Below, in pieces: positions 1-9,582 of a stretch of DNA of 64,000 nt (position 1 is its first letter; the number at the start of each line of letters is the position of its first letter). The position numbers were made by a program, and so were the translations under genes. This stretch comes from Rhizobium indicum. GTDB taxonomy: Bacteria; Pseudomonadota; Alphaproteobacteria; Rhizobiales; Rhizobiaceae. The DNA is taken from positions 558,001 through 622,000 of the forward strand of contig NZ_CP054021.1 of the NCBI RefSeq assembly GCF_005862305.2, in the 5' to 3' direction. The notes beneath the pieces are model-generated. The model was not told the origin of the DNA and ran no database searches. It was given only the letters and a program-made list of their open reading frames with translations.

Positions 1-1659
1 GAAAGCGCCGCCGATCCGATGACCGACATGGTCAAGACGCTTTCCAAGGTCACCGAATACTGGATTTCCGATCCGCGCCGCACCTTCGAGGCACAGACGC
101 AGCTGATGTCCTCGTTCTTCGGCATCTGGATGCGCTCGATGCAGCGCATGCAAGGCGATCCCACGCCACCCGAGCCGGACACCCGCAAGGACAAACGCTT
201 TTCGGACGAGGACTGGCAGAAGAATCCGTTCTTCGATTTTCTCCGCCAGGTCTATTTCGTCACGACCGACTGGGTGGAAAAGCTGGTGTCGGAGACCGAA
301 GGCCTCGACGAGCACACCAAACACAAGGCCGGCTTCTACGTGAAGCAGATCACGGCAGCGCTTTCGCCGACCAACTTCATCGCCACCAATCCGCAGCTCT
401 ACCGCGAGACGATCGCGACCAGCGGCGCCAATCTGGTGCGGGGGATGAAGATGCTGGCCGAGGATATCGCTGCTGGACATGGCGACCTTCGCCTTCGCCA
501 GACCGACATGACGAAATTCGCCGTCGGCCGCGACATGGCACTGACGCCAGGCAAGGTGATCGCCCAGAACGACATCTGCCAGATCATCCAGTACGAGGCT
601 TCGACCGAAACCGTGCTGAAGCGGCCGCTTCTGATCTGCCCGCCCTGGATCAACAAGTTCTATATTCTCGACCTCAACCCGCAAAAATCCTTCATCAAAT
701 GGTGCGTCGACCAGGGGCAGACGGTCTTCGTCATTTCCTGGGTCAATCCGGATGCGCGCCACGCCGACAAGGACTGGGCGGCCTATGCCCGCGAGGGCAT
801 CGATTTCGCGCTGGCAACGGTCGAGAAGGCGACCGGCGAGAAGGACGTCAACGCCGTCGGCTACTGCGTCGGCGGCACGCTGCTTGCCGCGACACTGGCG
901 CTGCATGCCAAGGAGAAGAACAAGCGCATCAAAACCGCGACACTCTTCACCACCCAGGTCGACTTCACCCATGCCGGCGACCTCAAGGTCTTCGTCGACG
1001 AGGAGCAGCTTGAATCGCTCGAAGAGCATATGCAGGCGGCCGGCTATCTGGACGGCACGAAGATGTCGATGGCCTTCAACATGTTGCGCGCCTCCGAGCT
1101 CATATGGCCTTATTTCGTCAACAACTACCTCAAGGGCCAGGATCCCCTGCCCTTCGACCTGTTGTTCTGGAACGCCGATTCGACCCGCATGGCAGCGGCA
1201 AACCATGCCTTCTACCTGCGCAATTGCTATCTCAAGAATGCGCTGACGCAGAACGAGATGGTCCTCGACGGCAAGTCCGTGTCGCTGAAGGACGTGAAGA
1301 TCCCGATCTATAATCTCGCCACCCGCGAGGATCACATCGCACCTGCCAAGTCCGTCTTCCTCGGCAGCCGGTTCTTCGGCGGCAAGGTGGAATTCGTCGT
1401 GACCGGCTCCGGACACATCGCCGGCGTCGTCAATCCGCCCGACAGGAAGAAGTATCAATTCTGGACGGGCGGCCCCGCCAAGGGAGACTACGAGACCTGG
1501 CTCGAGCAGGCGACGGAGACGCCGGGATCATGGTGGCCGCATTGGCAGGCCTGGATCGAGACACATGAGGGCAGACGCGTGCCAGCCCGCAAACCTGGCG
1601 GCGATGCGTTGAACGCGATCGAGGAAGCGCCGGGAAGTTATGTGATGGAGCGCGCCTGA
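1..1659 (+). CDS. phaC: Class I poly(3-hydroxyalkanoate) synthase, 5' end cut by the window
   Basis: Polymerises 3-hydroxyacyl-CoA (mainly hydroxybutyryl-CoA) into PHA storage granules in the cytoplasm. The frame is open from base 1, so the gene starts before the window; 552 codons are visible, against about 570-640 residues for the class I family. The lipase-like box GYCVGGT puts the nucleophilic cysteine at bases 865-867. The Asp of the triad is likely in REDHIAP and the His in GSGHIAGVV. The PHA synthase N-terminal domain and the tryptophan-rich C-terminal motif (SWWPHWQAW) are both present. The next gene on this strand is unrelated. Identification is firm; only the start is unknown. Confidence 0.95.
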   Translation, partial: ESAADPMTDMVKTLSKVTEYWISDPRRTFEAQTQLMSSFFGIWMRSMQRMQGDPTPPEPDTRKDKRFSDEDWQKNPFFDFLRQVYFVTTDWVEKLVSETEGLDEHTKHKAGFYVKQITAALSPTNFIATNPQLYRETIATSGANLVRGMKMLAEDIAAGHGDLRLRQTDMTKFAVGRDMALTPGKVIAQNDICQIIQYEASTETVLKRPLLICPPWINKFYILDLNPQKSFIKWCVDQGQTVFVISWVNPDARHADKDWAAYAREGIDFALATVEKATGEKDVNAVGYCVGGTLLAATLALHAKEKNKRIKTATLFTTQVDFTHAGDLKVFVDEEQLESLEEHMQAAGYLDGTKMSMAFNMLRASELIWPYFVNNYLKGQDPLPFDLLFWNADSTRMAAANHAFYLRNCYLKNALTQNEMVLDGKSVSLKDVKIPIYNLATREDHIAPAKSVFLGSRFFGGKVEFVVTGSGHIAGVVNPPDRKKYQFWTGGPAKGDYETWLEQATETPGSWWPHWQAWIETHEGRRVPARKPGGDALNAIEEAPGSYVMERA

Positions 1660-1866
1660 GAAGGCCCAACACATCTCTTTTTGAGACGTCGTGAGAAACT
1701 GCAACGCCGCGTAAACAAATTAGAAACCATAATTCGTCATCCTTGCGAGACAGTCGGACGTCGTGGGTGGTCTAAATTCGGCCCATTTGCGCCTGTACCG
1801 GCCCCGGCGAAGTGTAGTCAGTCAGTGCCGCCGGCCTGCGTAGCGAGTTTGAAAGACGAGTGTAGT

Positions 1867-3207
1867 ATGGCGTGTGCGGTCGGGACGTTCGATGACGTCA
1901 CCCCTCTTGGCGGATCTGCTTTCCGTTGGCGCAGATCTCGTGGTTTCCTTTACGGTGTTGTCGGCGCCGGATTTCTGACCTCCACATGGCTGATCGCGAC
2001 CTTCGCGACGATGCACTCGATAGCCGCTCCCTATTCTCCGCCGGATCGCTTGGCACAGGTGGCAGCTGCGCCGAAGGTGGCGGCTGCGCCGCGCCATGAG
2101 AGGCTGATCCATGTCGGCAAGGCCGATCGACTGGCCGCCTTCGATGCGAAGCCGAAGGTCCCGCTGACGGCGAGCCTCATTCAATCCCATGCCGAAAAGA
2201 CCGCCGCCGCTGCGACGGCGCTTGCGGTTCTCGCCAAAAACAATCGGCTCGTCATGGCTGCCGAACAGCCGGTCGTGGCGGCGATCTCCGACAGCGCCAA
2301 ATTCCGCAAGGACGATGTGATTGCGGCGGCGCCGGTCGAGGTCGCCTCGGCAGAGACGGAAGAAGACGACGGTGACCGGATCATCGTTCCCTCGAAAGAG
2401 GCGGTCGCTGCAGCCGAACTCCCGACCCTGCTTGCTCTTGCCGATGCCGGATCCCGGCAAATCGCGCCGGCTCCGGTCGAGCCAACCGCATCTCCCCTCA
2501 AAACGGCTTCCATTCCCGCATCTGAACCAGCTCCTGTGGTTGTCGCCGCCGCGGAAGACGCGCCACCCTTCGATCTCGTGCTGGCGCCGGACGAAGGTTC
2601 GGTGCCGCTGCCGATGGCGCGTCCTGACGGACTCATCGGCAAACCGACACCGGCCTCCAAGGGTTCTGAGCGCTCAGCCGAGCCTGTGCTTGCCTACGCC
2701 CAGCCGAACTCGCCGATCGAGGATGACGAGGACGATGCAGTGCCGCGCTACGACAGGCCGGCCTTCTCGCCGAAGCTGCGCGCAGGCGTGGCGATCTACG
2801 ATATCGAAAACAGCATCGTCTATCTGCCGAACGGCGAGCGGCTCGAGGCCCATTCCGGGCTCGGTAAGATGCGCGACAAACCGCGTTTCGCCAATAAGAA
2901 GATGCGCGGACCGACGCCGCCGCACACCTATGTTCTTACCATGCGCGAGAGCCTTTTCCACGGTGTCGAGGCGCTGCGGCTGACGCCGGTCGAGGGTTCA
3001 GACGCCATCTATGACCGTGTCGGCCTGCTCGCCCACACCTACATGCTCGGCAAGAACGGTGATTCCAACGGCTGCGTCTCCTTCAAGGATTACCGCCGCT
3101 TCCTCGCCGCCTACAAGCGCGGCGACATAAAGCAGCTCGTGGTGGTGCCGCGCCTGAACAACAAACCGACTTCGACGCTCGCCTCGCTGTTTTCGCGGCG
3201 CAGCTGA
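1867..3207 (+). CDS. Membrane-anchored protein with C-terminal Tlde1/DUF2778 L,D-transpeptidase-like domain
   Basis: I place the start at the ATG at 1867 (446 aa). A longer frame from 1681 adds 62 residues that do not look like protein sequence. One hydrophobic segment (GFLYGVVGAGFLTSTWLIATF) lies near residues 25-50, followed by a long Ala/Pro/Glu-rich linker of about 250 residues. The last 130 residues form a DUF2778 (Tlde1) domain: a conserved His (390) in LLAHTYML and Cys 403 in DSNGCVSF, the His/Cys pair of L,D-transpeptidase folds. The topology suggests a periplasmic peptidoglycan-active enzyme. The family is named after a Salmonella type VI effector, but no secretion or immunity genes are nearby, so a housekeeping wall role is more likely. 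The substrate is unknown. Confidence 0.8.
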   Translation: MACAVGTFDDVTPLGGSAFRWRRSRGFLYGVVGAGFLTSTWLIATFATMHSIAAPYSPPDRLAQVAAAPKVAAAPRHERLIHVGKADRLAAFDAKPKVPLTASLIQSHAEKTAAAATALAVLAKNNRLVMAAEQPVVAAISDSAKFRKDDVIAAAPVEVASAETEEDDGDRIIVPSKEAVAAAELPTLLALADAGSRQIAPAPVEPTASPLKTASIPASEPAPVVVAAAEDAPPFDLVLAPDEGSVPLPMARPDGLIGKPTPASKGSERSAEPVLAYAQPNSPIEDDEDDAVPRYDRPAFSPKLRAGVAIYDIENSIVYLPNGERLEAHSGLGKMRDKPRFANKKMRGPTPPHTYVLTMRESLFHGVEALRLTPVEGSDAIYDRVGLLAHTYMLGKNGDSNGCVSFKDYRRFLAAYKRGDIKQLVVVPRLNNKPTSTLASLFSRRS

Positions 3208-3227
3208 GCAATAAGCAACCGCGAGCG

Positions 3228-4415
3228 CTATTTCAGCCAAGCCGCGATTCGCTCCACCGCCTCGGCGATCTCCGCTTCTGAGCCCGCATAGGACAGACGC
3301 AGCGTTCGATGTCCCTCCAGCGGATCGAAGTCGAGACCGGGCGTTGCGGCGACGTCGATTTCCGCGAGCATGCGTTTGGCAAAGCCCATGCTGTCATTGG
3401 TGAAGCGTGTGACGTCGAGATAGGCGTAGAAAGCCCCGTCCATCGGCGAGGCGATCGAAAGCCCGATCTGCGGCAGGCGCTGCATCAGCAAATCGCGGTT
3501 GGCGGCGTAACTGGCCTTGTAACGATCGAGCTCGGCGCCGGCGCTCAAAGCGGCCGTGGCGGCGATCTGGGAAAGCTCGGGCGGGGAAATATAGAGGCTC
3601 TGCGCTACCCGCTCGATCGGCCGAACCAGGCGCTCGGGAAGCACCATCCAGCCGATTCGCCAGCCGGTCATGCAATAATATTTAGAGAAGGAGTTGATGA
3701 CGATCGCCTCGTCGGTCAGCTCCAGCGCACTCGCCTCCTCGCCGGCGAAGGTCAGCCCGTGGTAGATTTCATCGGAGATGAAAGCGATGGATTGGGCCGC
3801 GCAGTAATCCGAAAGCGCCTCCAGCCCCTCGCGGCCGGTCACCGTGCCAGTCGGATTGGCGGGGCTTGCAAGCAGCACGCCTTTCAGCCTCATGCCGCTT
3901 TCCTTCTGCGCCGCTTCGAGGCTTTGCGGCGTCAGGGTGAAGTGGGTCTCGGCCGTTACCGGCACTTCGAGGACCTTCAGGCCCAGCGCGCCGAGGATAT
4001 TGCGATAGGCGGGATAACCGGGTCTTGCGATCGCCACCGCATCGCCGGCATCGAAGAGCGACAGGAAGGCGAGATTGAAGCCGGCCGAGGAACCTGTGGT
4101 GATGGCGATGCGCTTGGGATCAATCTCCAGGCCGTGGCGATCCTTGTAGTGCCAGGCGAGCGCCGATTTAAGCCGTGCCGTCCCCAGCGCATCGGTATAA
4201 CCGATCCGACCTTCGGCAAGGGCTGCGCGCGCCGCTTCGAGGGCCGCTAGAGGCGCCGGATGCGAAGGCTGGCCAACCGCCATCGAGATCACGGGATGGC
4301 CGGCCGCACGCCGCTTCGTCGCCTCCGCCAGGACGTCCATGGCGTGAAAAGGCTCGACTTCGCTGCGTTTCGATATGGAAAACAAGATCGTTTCTCGCTT
4401 AGCTTCTGCAATCAC
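3228..4415 (-). CDS. PLP-dependent aminotransferase, class I/II (aspartate aminotransferase-like)
   Basis: 395 aa fold-type I aminotransferase. The PLP-binding lysine lies in SFSKYYCMTGWRIGW, the Asn/Pro substrate-loop motif is SPANPTGT, and the PLP-ring Asp/Tyr motif is ISDEIYHGL. The length is normal for the family. It converges on the DUF2778 gene and is divergent from the DsbA-like gene, so it is probably transcribed alone. The amino donor and acceptor cannot be read from the sequence; related rhizobial proteins are annotated only as pyridoxal-phosphate aminotransferases. Confidence 0.88.
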   Translation of the reverse strand: MIAEAKRETILFSISKRSEVEPFHAMDVLAEATKRRAAGHPVISMAVGQPSHPAPLAALEAARAALAEGRIGYTDALGTARLKSALAWHYKDRHGLEIDPKRIAITTGSSAGFNLAFLSLFDAGDAVAIARPGYPAYRNILGALGLKVLEVPVTAETHFTLTPQSLEAAQKESGMRLKGVLLASPANPTGTVTGREGLEALSDYCAAQSIAFISDEIYHGLTFAGEEASALELTDEAIVINSFSKYYCMTGWRIGWMVLPERLVRPIERVAQSLYISPPELSQIAATAALSAGAELDRYKASYAANRDLLMQRLPQIGLSIASPMDGAFYAYLDVTRFTNDSMGFAKRMLAEIDVAATPGLDFDPLEGHRTLRLSYAGSEAEIAEAVERIAAWLK

Positions 4416-4512
4416 GGCCCGACAATTGCCGCATTAATCGGCTCATCACAATCCCGCGAGGGCCGCTCGGGGACGAAAAATTCTGGTTTGAGCAGAACCG
4501 AACGCACCGTAC

Positions 4513-4541
4513 CTTGACGCGACGCATTCAAGTCCATTAAC
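4513..4541 (+). promoter_or_regulatory. Possible sigma70-type promoter for the DsbA-like gene
   Basis: CTTGAC (4513-4518), a 17-bp spacer and ATTAAC (4536-4541) lie about 55 bp before the start of the DsbA-like gene. The -35 matches the rhizobial consensus exactly, but the -10 is weak. Confidence 0.35.
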
Positions 4542-4596
4542 CCGGCGACGGTCTTTTCGATGAAGAGACGACCATATCGCCGATGACGAGGATATC

Positions 4597-5355
4597 ATGG
4601 CATTCTTCCCGAAGACCTTCACCGCACTGGCGCTTGCCGCATCGATCGCCCTTCCGCTTCCGGCGGCAGCGCTCGACGACCAGCAGAAGAAGGAGTTCGG
4701 CGAATTCATCAAGCAATACCTGATCGAGAACCCCGAGATCATGCTGGAAGTTCAGGATGCGCTGCAGAAGAAGCAGGAGGCCCAGCGGTCGGTTAAGGCC
4801 AATATGGCGATCGAAGAGAACGCCACCGACATCTTCGAATCGAAGAACGACGTCACGCTCGGCAATCCCAAGGGCGACGTCACTGTGGTCGAATTCTTCG
4901 ATTATAATTGCAGCTACTGCCGCCATGCGCTTCCCGACATGCAGGCGATGCTGAAGAAGGACAAAAACGTCCGTTTCGTCCTCAAGGAATTCCCGATCCT
5001 CGGGCCGGATTCAGTCGCCGCCCACAAGGTGGCAGACGCCTTCCGCAAGCTCGCACCGGAGAAATATGCCGATTTCCACGTCGCCCTTCTCGGCACCGAA
5101 GGCCGCGCCTCCGACGAAACAGCGGTCGCGGTCGCCGCTTCGCTCGGCGTCAGTGAGGACAAGATCCGCGCCGAGATGGCAAAGAGCCCGAATGACGGTA
5201 TAGTCCAGGCGACCTACCAGCTCGCCTCCAGTCTCGGCATCAGCGGCACGCCCTCCTATGTGATCGGCAGCGAACTGGTGCCCGGCGCCGTCGGGCTCGA
5301 CGATCTCGAAGCCAAGGTCAAGAACATGCGCAGCTGCGGCAAGACCGCCTGCTGA
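4597..5355 (+). CDS. DsbA/Com1-family periplasmic thiol-disulfide oxidoreductase
   Basis: 252 aa. The N-terminal signal peptide (hydrophobic core to about residue 24, ending PAAALDD) predicts export. A short helical N-terminal region is followed by a thioredoxin fold with active site C105-S-Y-C108 in FFDYNCSYCRHA and the cis-proline loop GTPSYVIG near the C-terminus. Two further cysteines close the protein (RSCGKTAC) and could form a structural disulfide. Proteins of this type oxidise or isomerise cysteines in exported substrates. It appears monocistronic; an RBS-like GAGGAT sits just before the ATG. Confidence 0.9.
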   Translation: MAFFPKTFTALALAASIALPLPAAALDDQQKKEFGEFIKQYLIENPEIMLEVQDALQKKQEAQRSVKANMAIEENATDIFESKNDVTLGNPKGDVTVVEFFDYNCSYCRHALPDMQAMLKKDKNVRFVLKEFPILGPDSVAAHKVADAFRKLAPEKYADFHVALLGTEGRASDETAVAVAASLGVSEDKIRAEMAKSPNDGIVQATYQLASSLGISGTPSYVIGSELVPGAVGLDDLEAKVKNMRSCGKTAC

Positions 5356-5516
5356 GCAAACCAGTCGCCAGCCAGCAGCCCATCAAATCGCCAAAATCGA
5401 AGTGTTTCAACCATGTGGACAAATGTGGCACGATTGCCGCTGGCCAATCCGTAAGGGCTTTCATTCAGCCTTCGCGGAGTCTATAGGTTGCCGTCGTACA
5501 TTTTACGGAACATTCG

Positions 5517-5954
5517 ATGACGCAAACGATTTTTGTCCTGAACGGCCCCAACCTGAACATGCTGGGCAAACGAGAGCCCGGCATTTATGGCGGCAAGACG
5601 CTCAGGGACATCGAGGTAGATTGCAAGGCTGCAGGCCGCGAACTCGGCCTCGATATCGACTTCCGTCAGAGCAACCACGAAGGCACGCTCGTCGACTGGT
5701 TCCATGAGGCCGACGAAAAGGCCGTCGGCGTTGCCATCAATGCAGGCGCCTATACGCATACATCGGTCGCGCTGCATGATGCGATCCGCGCTATCTCCAT
5801 TCCCGTCGTCGAGCTCCACATATCCAACGTGCATGCACGGGAAGAATTCCGCCACAAGTCGATGATCGCGCCGGCATGCAAAGGCGTGATCTGCGGCTTC
5901 GGGCCTCACAGCTACATCCTGGCGCTCCACGCGCTGAAGAACATCACGGCATAA
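5517..5954 (+). CDS. aroQ: Type II 3-dehydroquinate dehydratase
   Basis: 145 aa, the standard type II length. It dehydrates 3-dehydroquinate to 3-dehydroshikimate in the shikimate pathway. The N-terminal motif FVLNGPNLNMLGKREPGIYG contains the catalytic tyrosine and flexible-loop arginine; NAGAYTHTS and ELHISNVHAREEFR carry the remaining substrate-binding residues. It lies 20 bp upstream of accB and in the same direction, so the three genes aroQ-accB-accC probably share a transcript, a common alphaproteobacterial arrangement. Confidence 0.95.
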   Translation: MTQTIFVLNGPNLNMLGKREPGIYGGKTLRDIEVDCKAAGRELGLDIDFRQSNHEGTLVDWFHEADEKAVGVAINAGAYTHTSVALHDAIRAISIPVVELHISNVHAREEFRHKSMIAPACKGVICGFGPHSYILALHALKNITA

Positions 5955-5974
5955 GAATAAGACAGGGCAACACC

Positions 5975-6436
5975 ATGGCTGAAAAGAAATCGGGTATCGA
6001 CCAGGCACTGATCCGCGATCTCGCCAATATTCTCAACGAAACGGATCTGACGGAGATCGAGGTCGAGCAGGACGACCTGCGTATCCGCGTATCGCGTGCA
6101 GGCACGCCGCAATATGTTCAGGCGCCGATTGCGGCACCGGCCTTTGCCGCGCCCGCTGCGGCAGCCGCTGCCGCGCCAGCCGCAGCTCCCAGCCGCAACC
6201 CGGCCAATGTCGTCAATGCACCGATGGTGGGCACCGTCTATATGGCGCCGGCGCCGGGCGCGCGTCCCTTCATCGAAGTCGGCGCGACCGTCAAGGAAGG
6301 CCAGACGCTGATCATCATCGAAGCGATGAAGACAATGAACCAGATTCCCTCACCGAAGTCAGGCAAGGTGACCGAAATCCTCGTCGATGACGGACATCCC
6401 GTCGAATACGGCCAAGCCCTCGTCGTCATCGAATAG
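5975..6436 (+). CDS. accB: Biotin carboxyl carrier protein of acetyl-CoA carboxylase
   Basis: 153 aa from the ATG at 5975; a longer frame from 5876 overlaps aroQ and is not needed. An N-terminal helical region is joined by an Ala/Pro-rich linker (residues about 50-75) to the C-terminal biotinyl domain. The biotinylated lysine is K119 in [12 protein letters not shown]. The E. coli form is AMKMMN; Thr at that place is not unusual in this group. It carries the carboxyl group made by AccC to the carboxyltransferase, whose genes are not in the window. accC starts 10 bp downstream. Confidence 0.95.
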   Translation: MAEKKSGIDQALIRDLANILNETDLTEIEVEQDDLRIRVSRAGTPQYVQAPIAAPAFAAPAAAAAAAPAAAPSRNPANVVNAPMVGTVYMAPAPGARPFIEVGATVKEGQTLIIIEAMKTMNQIPSPKSGKVTEILVDDGHPVEYGQALVVIE

Positions 6437-6446
6437 GCCGATGCCC

Positions 6447-7796
6447 ATGATTTCGAAAATCCTCATCGCCAATCGCGGGGAAATCGCCCTTCGCGTGCTC
6501 CGGGCTTGCAAAGAGCTCGGCATCGCCTGCGTCGCGGTTCATTCCACCGCCGACGCCGATGCCATGCATGTGCGCCTTGCCGACGAAAGTGTCTGCATCG
6601 GACCGCCCTCCTCGCGCGAGAGCTATCTCAACATCCACCAGATCGTTGCCGCCTGCGAGATCACCGGCGCCGATGCCGTGCATCCGGGCTACGGCTTTCT
6701 GTCGGAGAATGCCAAGTTTGCCGATATCCTCGAAGCCCACGGCATCACCTTCATCGGGCCGACGGCCGACCATATCCGCATCATGGGCGACAAGATCACC
6801 GCCAAGACGACGGCGCTGGAACTCGGCATTCCCGTCGTTCCGGGCTCGGACGGCGAAGTGAAGACCGAAGAGGATGCGCTGAAGACGGCCGCCGAAATCG
6901 GCTATCCGGTGCTGATCAAGGCAACGGCCGGCGGCGGCGGCCGCGGCATGAAGGTCGCCAAGAGCGAGGCCGACGTGATCGAAGCATGGTCGACGGCACG
7001 CACGGAAGCGGCAGCCGCCTTCGGCAACGATGCCGTCTACATGGAAAAATATCTCGGCAAGCCGCGCCATATCGAAATCCAGGTATTCGGCGACGGCGAG
7101 GGCAATGCCATCCATCTCGGCGAGCGCGACTGCTCGCTGCAGCGCCGCCATCAGAAGGTCTGGGAAGAGGCGAATTCGCCGGCACTCAACGTTGAGCAGC
7201 GCATGAAGATCGGCCAGGTCTGCGCCGACGCCATGAAGAAGCTGAAATATCGCGGCGCCGGCACGATCGAATTCCTTTACGAAAACGGCGAGTTCTATTT
7301 CATCGAAATGAACACCCGCCTGCAGGTGGAGCATCCGATCACCGAAGCGATCACCGGCATCGACCTCGTGCATGAGCAGATTCGCGTCGCTTCCGGCGGC
7401 GGTCTCTCGGTGACGCAGGACGAAGTGCATTTTTCCGGTCACGCCATCGAGTGCCGTATCAATGCCGAGCACCCGCGCACCTTCGTGCCCTCACCCGGTA
7501 CGATCACGCATTTCCACGCGCCGGGCGGCCTCGGCGTGCGCATCGATTCCGGTGCCTATCAGGGCTACAAGATCCCGCCCTATTACGACAGCCTCATCGG
7601 CAAGCTGATCGTGCACGGCCGTACCCGCGTCGAATGCATGATGCGCCTGCGCCGGGCGCTCGACGAATTCGTCGTCGACGGCATCAATACGACGCTGCCG
7701 CTGTTCCAGGATCTCGTCTCCAACCAGGATATCGCCAACGGCGATTACGACATCCATTGGCTGGAAGACTACCTCGCCAACACACCGGCGGCATAG
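6447..7796 (+). CDS. accC: Biotin carboxylase subunit of acetyl-CoA carboxylase
   Basis: 449 aa from the ATG at 6447 (the E. coli protein is also 449); an ATG two codons earlier at 6441 is the alternative. It carboxylates biotin on AccB using ATP and bicarbonate. The order is the biotin carboxylase N-domain ([13 protein letters not shown]), an ATP-grasp domain with the glycine-rich loop [13 protein letters not shown], metal/ATP residues in [13 protein letters not shown], and the C-terminal biotin carboxylase domain. It is tightly linked to accB, and aat follows 7 bp later. Confidence 0.96.
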   Translation: MISKILIANRGEIALRVLRACKELGIACVAVHSTADADAMHVRLADESVCIGPPSSRESYLNIHQIVAACEITGADAVHPGYGFLSENAKFADILEAHGITFIGPTADHIRIMGDKITAKTTALELGIPVVPGSDGEVKTEEDALKTAAEIGYPVLIKATAGGGGRGMKVAKSEADVIEAWSTARTEAAAAFGNDAVYMEKYLGKPRHIEIQVFGDGEGNAIHLGERDCSLQRRHQKVWEEANSPALNVEQRMKIGQVCADAMKKLKYRGAGTIEFLYENGEFYFIEMNTRLQVEHPITEAITGIDLVHEQIRVASGGGLSVTQDEVHFSGHAIECRINAEHPRTFVPSPGTITHFHAPGGLGVRIDSGAYQGYKIPPYYDSLIGKLIVHGRTRVECMMRLRRALDEFVVDGINTTLPLFQDLVSNQDIANGDYDIHWLEDYLANTPAA

Positions 7797-7803
7797 GACA
7801 GGA

Positions 7804-8418
7804 ATGGCAGGATCGCGCAGGAAGTCACCAGGCATAACCCCTGACATTCTCCTGCGCGCCTATTCCATCGGCCTCTTCCCGATGGCCGAATCCGCCGACG
7901 ACCCAGAGATCTTCTGGGTCGAACCGGAACTGCGCGGCGTGCTGCCGTTCGACCATTTCCATGTGTCGAAAAGCCTCGCCAAGACGGTGCGCAAGAAACC
8001 CTTCGAGATCCGTTTCGATCACGCTTTCGATCAGGTCATCGCTGCCTGTGCGGAGGAGACATCCGGGCGCCCGAGCACCTGGATTAACAGGACGATCAGA
8101 TCGCTCTACTCGACGCTCTTCGACATGGGCCATGCCCATACCGTCGAAGCCTGGGAAGGCGATGAGCTGGTCGGCGGCCTCTACGGCGTCTCTCTCGGCT
8201 CGGCCTTCTTCGGCGAAAGCATGTTTTCGCGCCGGACGGATGCCTCGAAGATCTGCCTCGTGCATCTGGTCGACCGGCTGCGGGAAAGAGGCTTCACCCT
8301 GCTCGACACCCAGTTCACCACCGAGCACCTGAAAACATTCGGAGCGATCGACGTTCCGAAGGCAGATTACGCCGCGATGCTTGCTGCGGCGATGGAATCG
8401 CCGCACCTGGCTTTCTGA
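7804..8418 (+). CDS. aat: Leucyl/phenylalanyl-tRNA--protein transferase
   Basis: 204 aa. It transfers Leu or Phe from aminoacyl-tRNA to N-terminal Arg or Lys of proteins, marking them for ClpAP (N-degron pathway). Family signatures seen are [14 protein letters not shown] near the N-terminus, the W-V-EPE-RGVLPF block, and [19 protein letters not shown] in the acetyltransferase-like core, with the C-terminal [16 protein letters not shown]. The first codons lie 7 bp after accC, so translation is probably coupled to the acc operon. Confidence 0.94.
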   Translation: MAGSRRKSPGITPDILLRAYSIGLFPMAESADDPEIFWVEPELRGVLPFDHFHVSKSLAKTVRKKPFEIRFDHAFDQVIAACAEETSGRPSTWINRTIRSLYSTLFDMGHAHTVEAWEGDELVGGLYGVSLGSAFFGESMFSRRTDASKICLVHLVDRLRERGFTLLDTQFTTEHLKTFGAIDVPKADYAAMLAAAMESPHLAF

Positions 8419-8530
8419 CGATCATTATCCAACGGAGGTTTGATCGAGCGGGACAATCCTCCGAGATGATCCTGCGGATAGCACATGAGGATCAGGCGCA
8501 ATAGGAGATGCCAGCCTAACGAAGATGCAG

Positions 8531-8965
8531 CTATCTCACCTTGGCACCGTCAGGAGCCGGGACATCCGAGTTTGCCTTGCAATCCTTCAGCCAGACGTCA
8601 TAGATCGGGTGCTCGACGGCGTTGAGGCCGGGGCTGGCGGCGAACATCCAGCCGGTGAAGATGCGGCGGATCTTGCGGTCGAGGGTGATCTCGTCGACCT
8701 CAACGAAACCGTCGATCTTCTGTGCTTCCGACTGGTCGCGCGAATAACAGGCCTTCGGTGTCACCTGCAGCGCACCGAACTGTACCGTCTCATTGACATA
8801 GACGTCGAAGGTCGTGATGCGGCCAGTGATCTTGTCGAGGCCGGAAAAGACGGCAACCGGATTTTCGATGCGTGCGGCATGTGCCGCAACTGGCGGAAGC
8901 AGGGCCGAGAGCGCCAGCAGCGATCCGGCGGCACGCAGGACCATGTTCCGCGTGAAGAGCTTCAT
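8531..8965 (-). CDS. DUF2155 domain-containing exported protein
   Basis: 144 aa with a signal peptide (hydrophobic run to about residue 30, ending AAHAARI). The rest matches the alphaproteobacterial DUF2155 family: a beta-rich domain with the conserved block GWMFAASPGLNAVEHPIYDVWLKDC and two cysteines (ACYSR and LKDC) that could form a disulfide. Function is unknown. It is followed, in direction of transcription, by nothing on its strand, and lies 115 bp after the NDUFA12-like gene; the pair is often adjacent in this class. Confidence 0.82.
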   Translation of the reverse strand: MKLFTRNMVLRAAGSLLALSALLPPVAAHAARIENPVAVFSGLDKITGRITTFDVYVNETVQFGALQVTPKACYSRDQSEAQKIDGFVEVDEITLDRKIRRIFTGWMFAASPGLNAVEHPIYDVWLKDCKANSDVPAPDGAKVR

Positions 8966-9080
8966 ATGTACCCGTCTCCAGACATTTTCAGTTCACGGCC
9001 GCGGTCAAGCGCGGCCAACCTGCGGGTAAAGGTCAATTGTGGCCAAAAGCCGGGTCTTGGGATCGCCCGGTCGAGCCGTC

Positions 9081-9479
9081 TCAGTTGCCCGGCGTCCAAG
9101 CATCGTAATCGCCTGTGACGCGCGGACGTTCGCCCGGAACGGCGATAGAGCCGGGCGGACGATAGGCCTGCGGCGAACCGGTATGGTTGGGCCGGTGTGG
9201 CTTCTGCCAATCCTTGGCGACGTAGCTCTCCTTGGACGGGGGAACATCGGTGCGATGATGCATCCAGCCATGCCAACCCGGCGGAATGGCGGAAGCTTCG
9301 GCATAACCCTTGTAGATCACCCAGCGCTTCGGCAGACCGTAGGAAGACATGCCGCCTTCGTAGTAGACGTTGCCGAATTCATCCTCGCCGACGCGCTTGC
9401 CAAAACGCCAGGTCGCAAAACGCGTGCCCATCGTCTGACCGTTCCACCAGGTAAAGGTCTGAACCAGAAGATTCCACAT
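9081..9479 (-). CDS. NDUFA12-family NADH:ubiquinone oxidoreductase accessory protein
   Basis: 132 aa from the ATG at 9479 (MWNLLVQTFTWW); a frame 11 codons longer adds non-conserved residues. NDUFA12 (B17.2) is an accessory subunit of respiratory complex I that alphaproteobacteria share with mitochondria. Signatures are WNGQTMGTRFATWRFGKRVGEDEFGN, the RRW-like block KRWVIYKG and IPPGWHGWMHHRTDVPP. The nuo operon is not in the window, which is the usual situation for this gene. It probably acts at the membrane arm/matrix-side junction of complex I. Confidence 0.9.
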   Translation of the reverse strand: MWNLLVQTFTWWNGQTMGTRFATWRFGKRVGEDEFGNVYYEGGMSSYGLPKRWVIYKGYAEASAIPPGWHGWMHHRTDVPPSKESYVAKDWQKPHRPNHTGSPQAYRPPGSIAVPGERPRVTGDYDAWTPGN

Positions 9480-9582
9480 GTCTTTTCCTTGTGCCCGCCA
9501 GATGCGAGCCAAACCAGAATTCGTTTCCTCGCTTATGCCGTCGCCAAGCCGAATTGTCCAGCGATTCCGCGACAGTCACGGG

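Noticed and set aside
6329..6331. AccB biotin motif AMKTMN instead of AMKMMN
   Set aside because: This variant is usual in alphaproteobacterial AccB; the lysine is intact.
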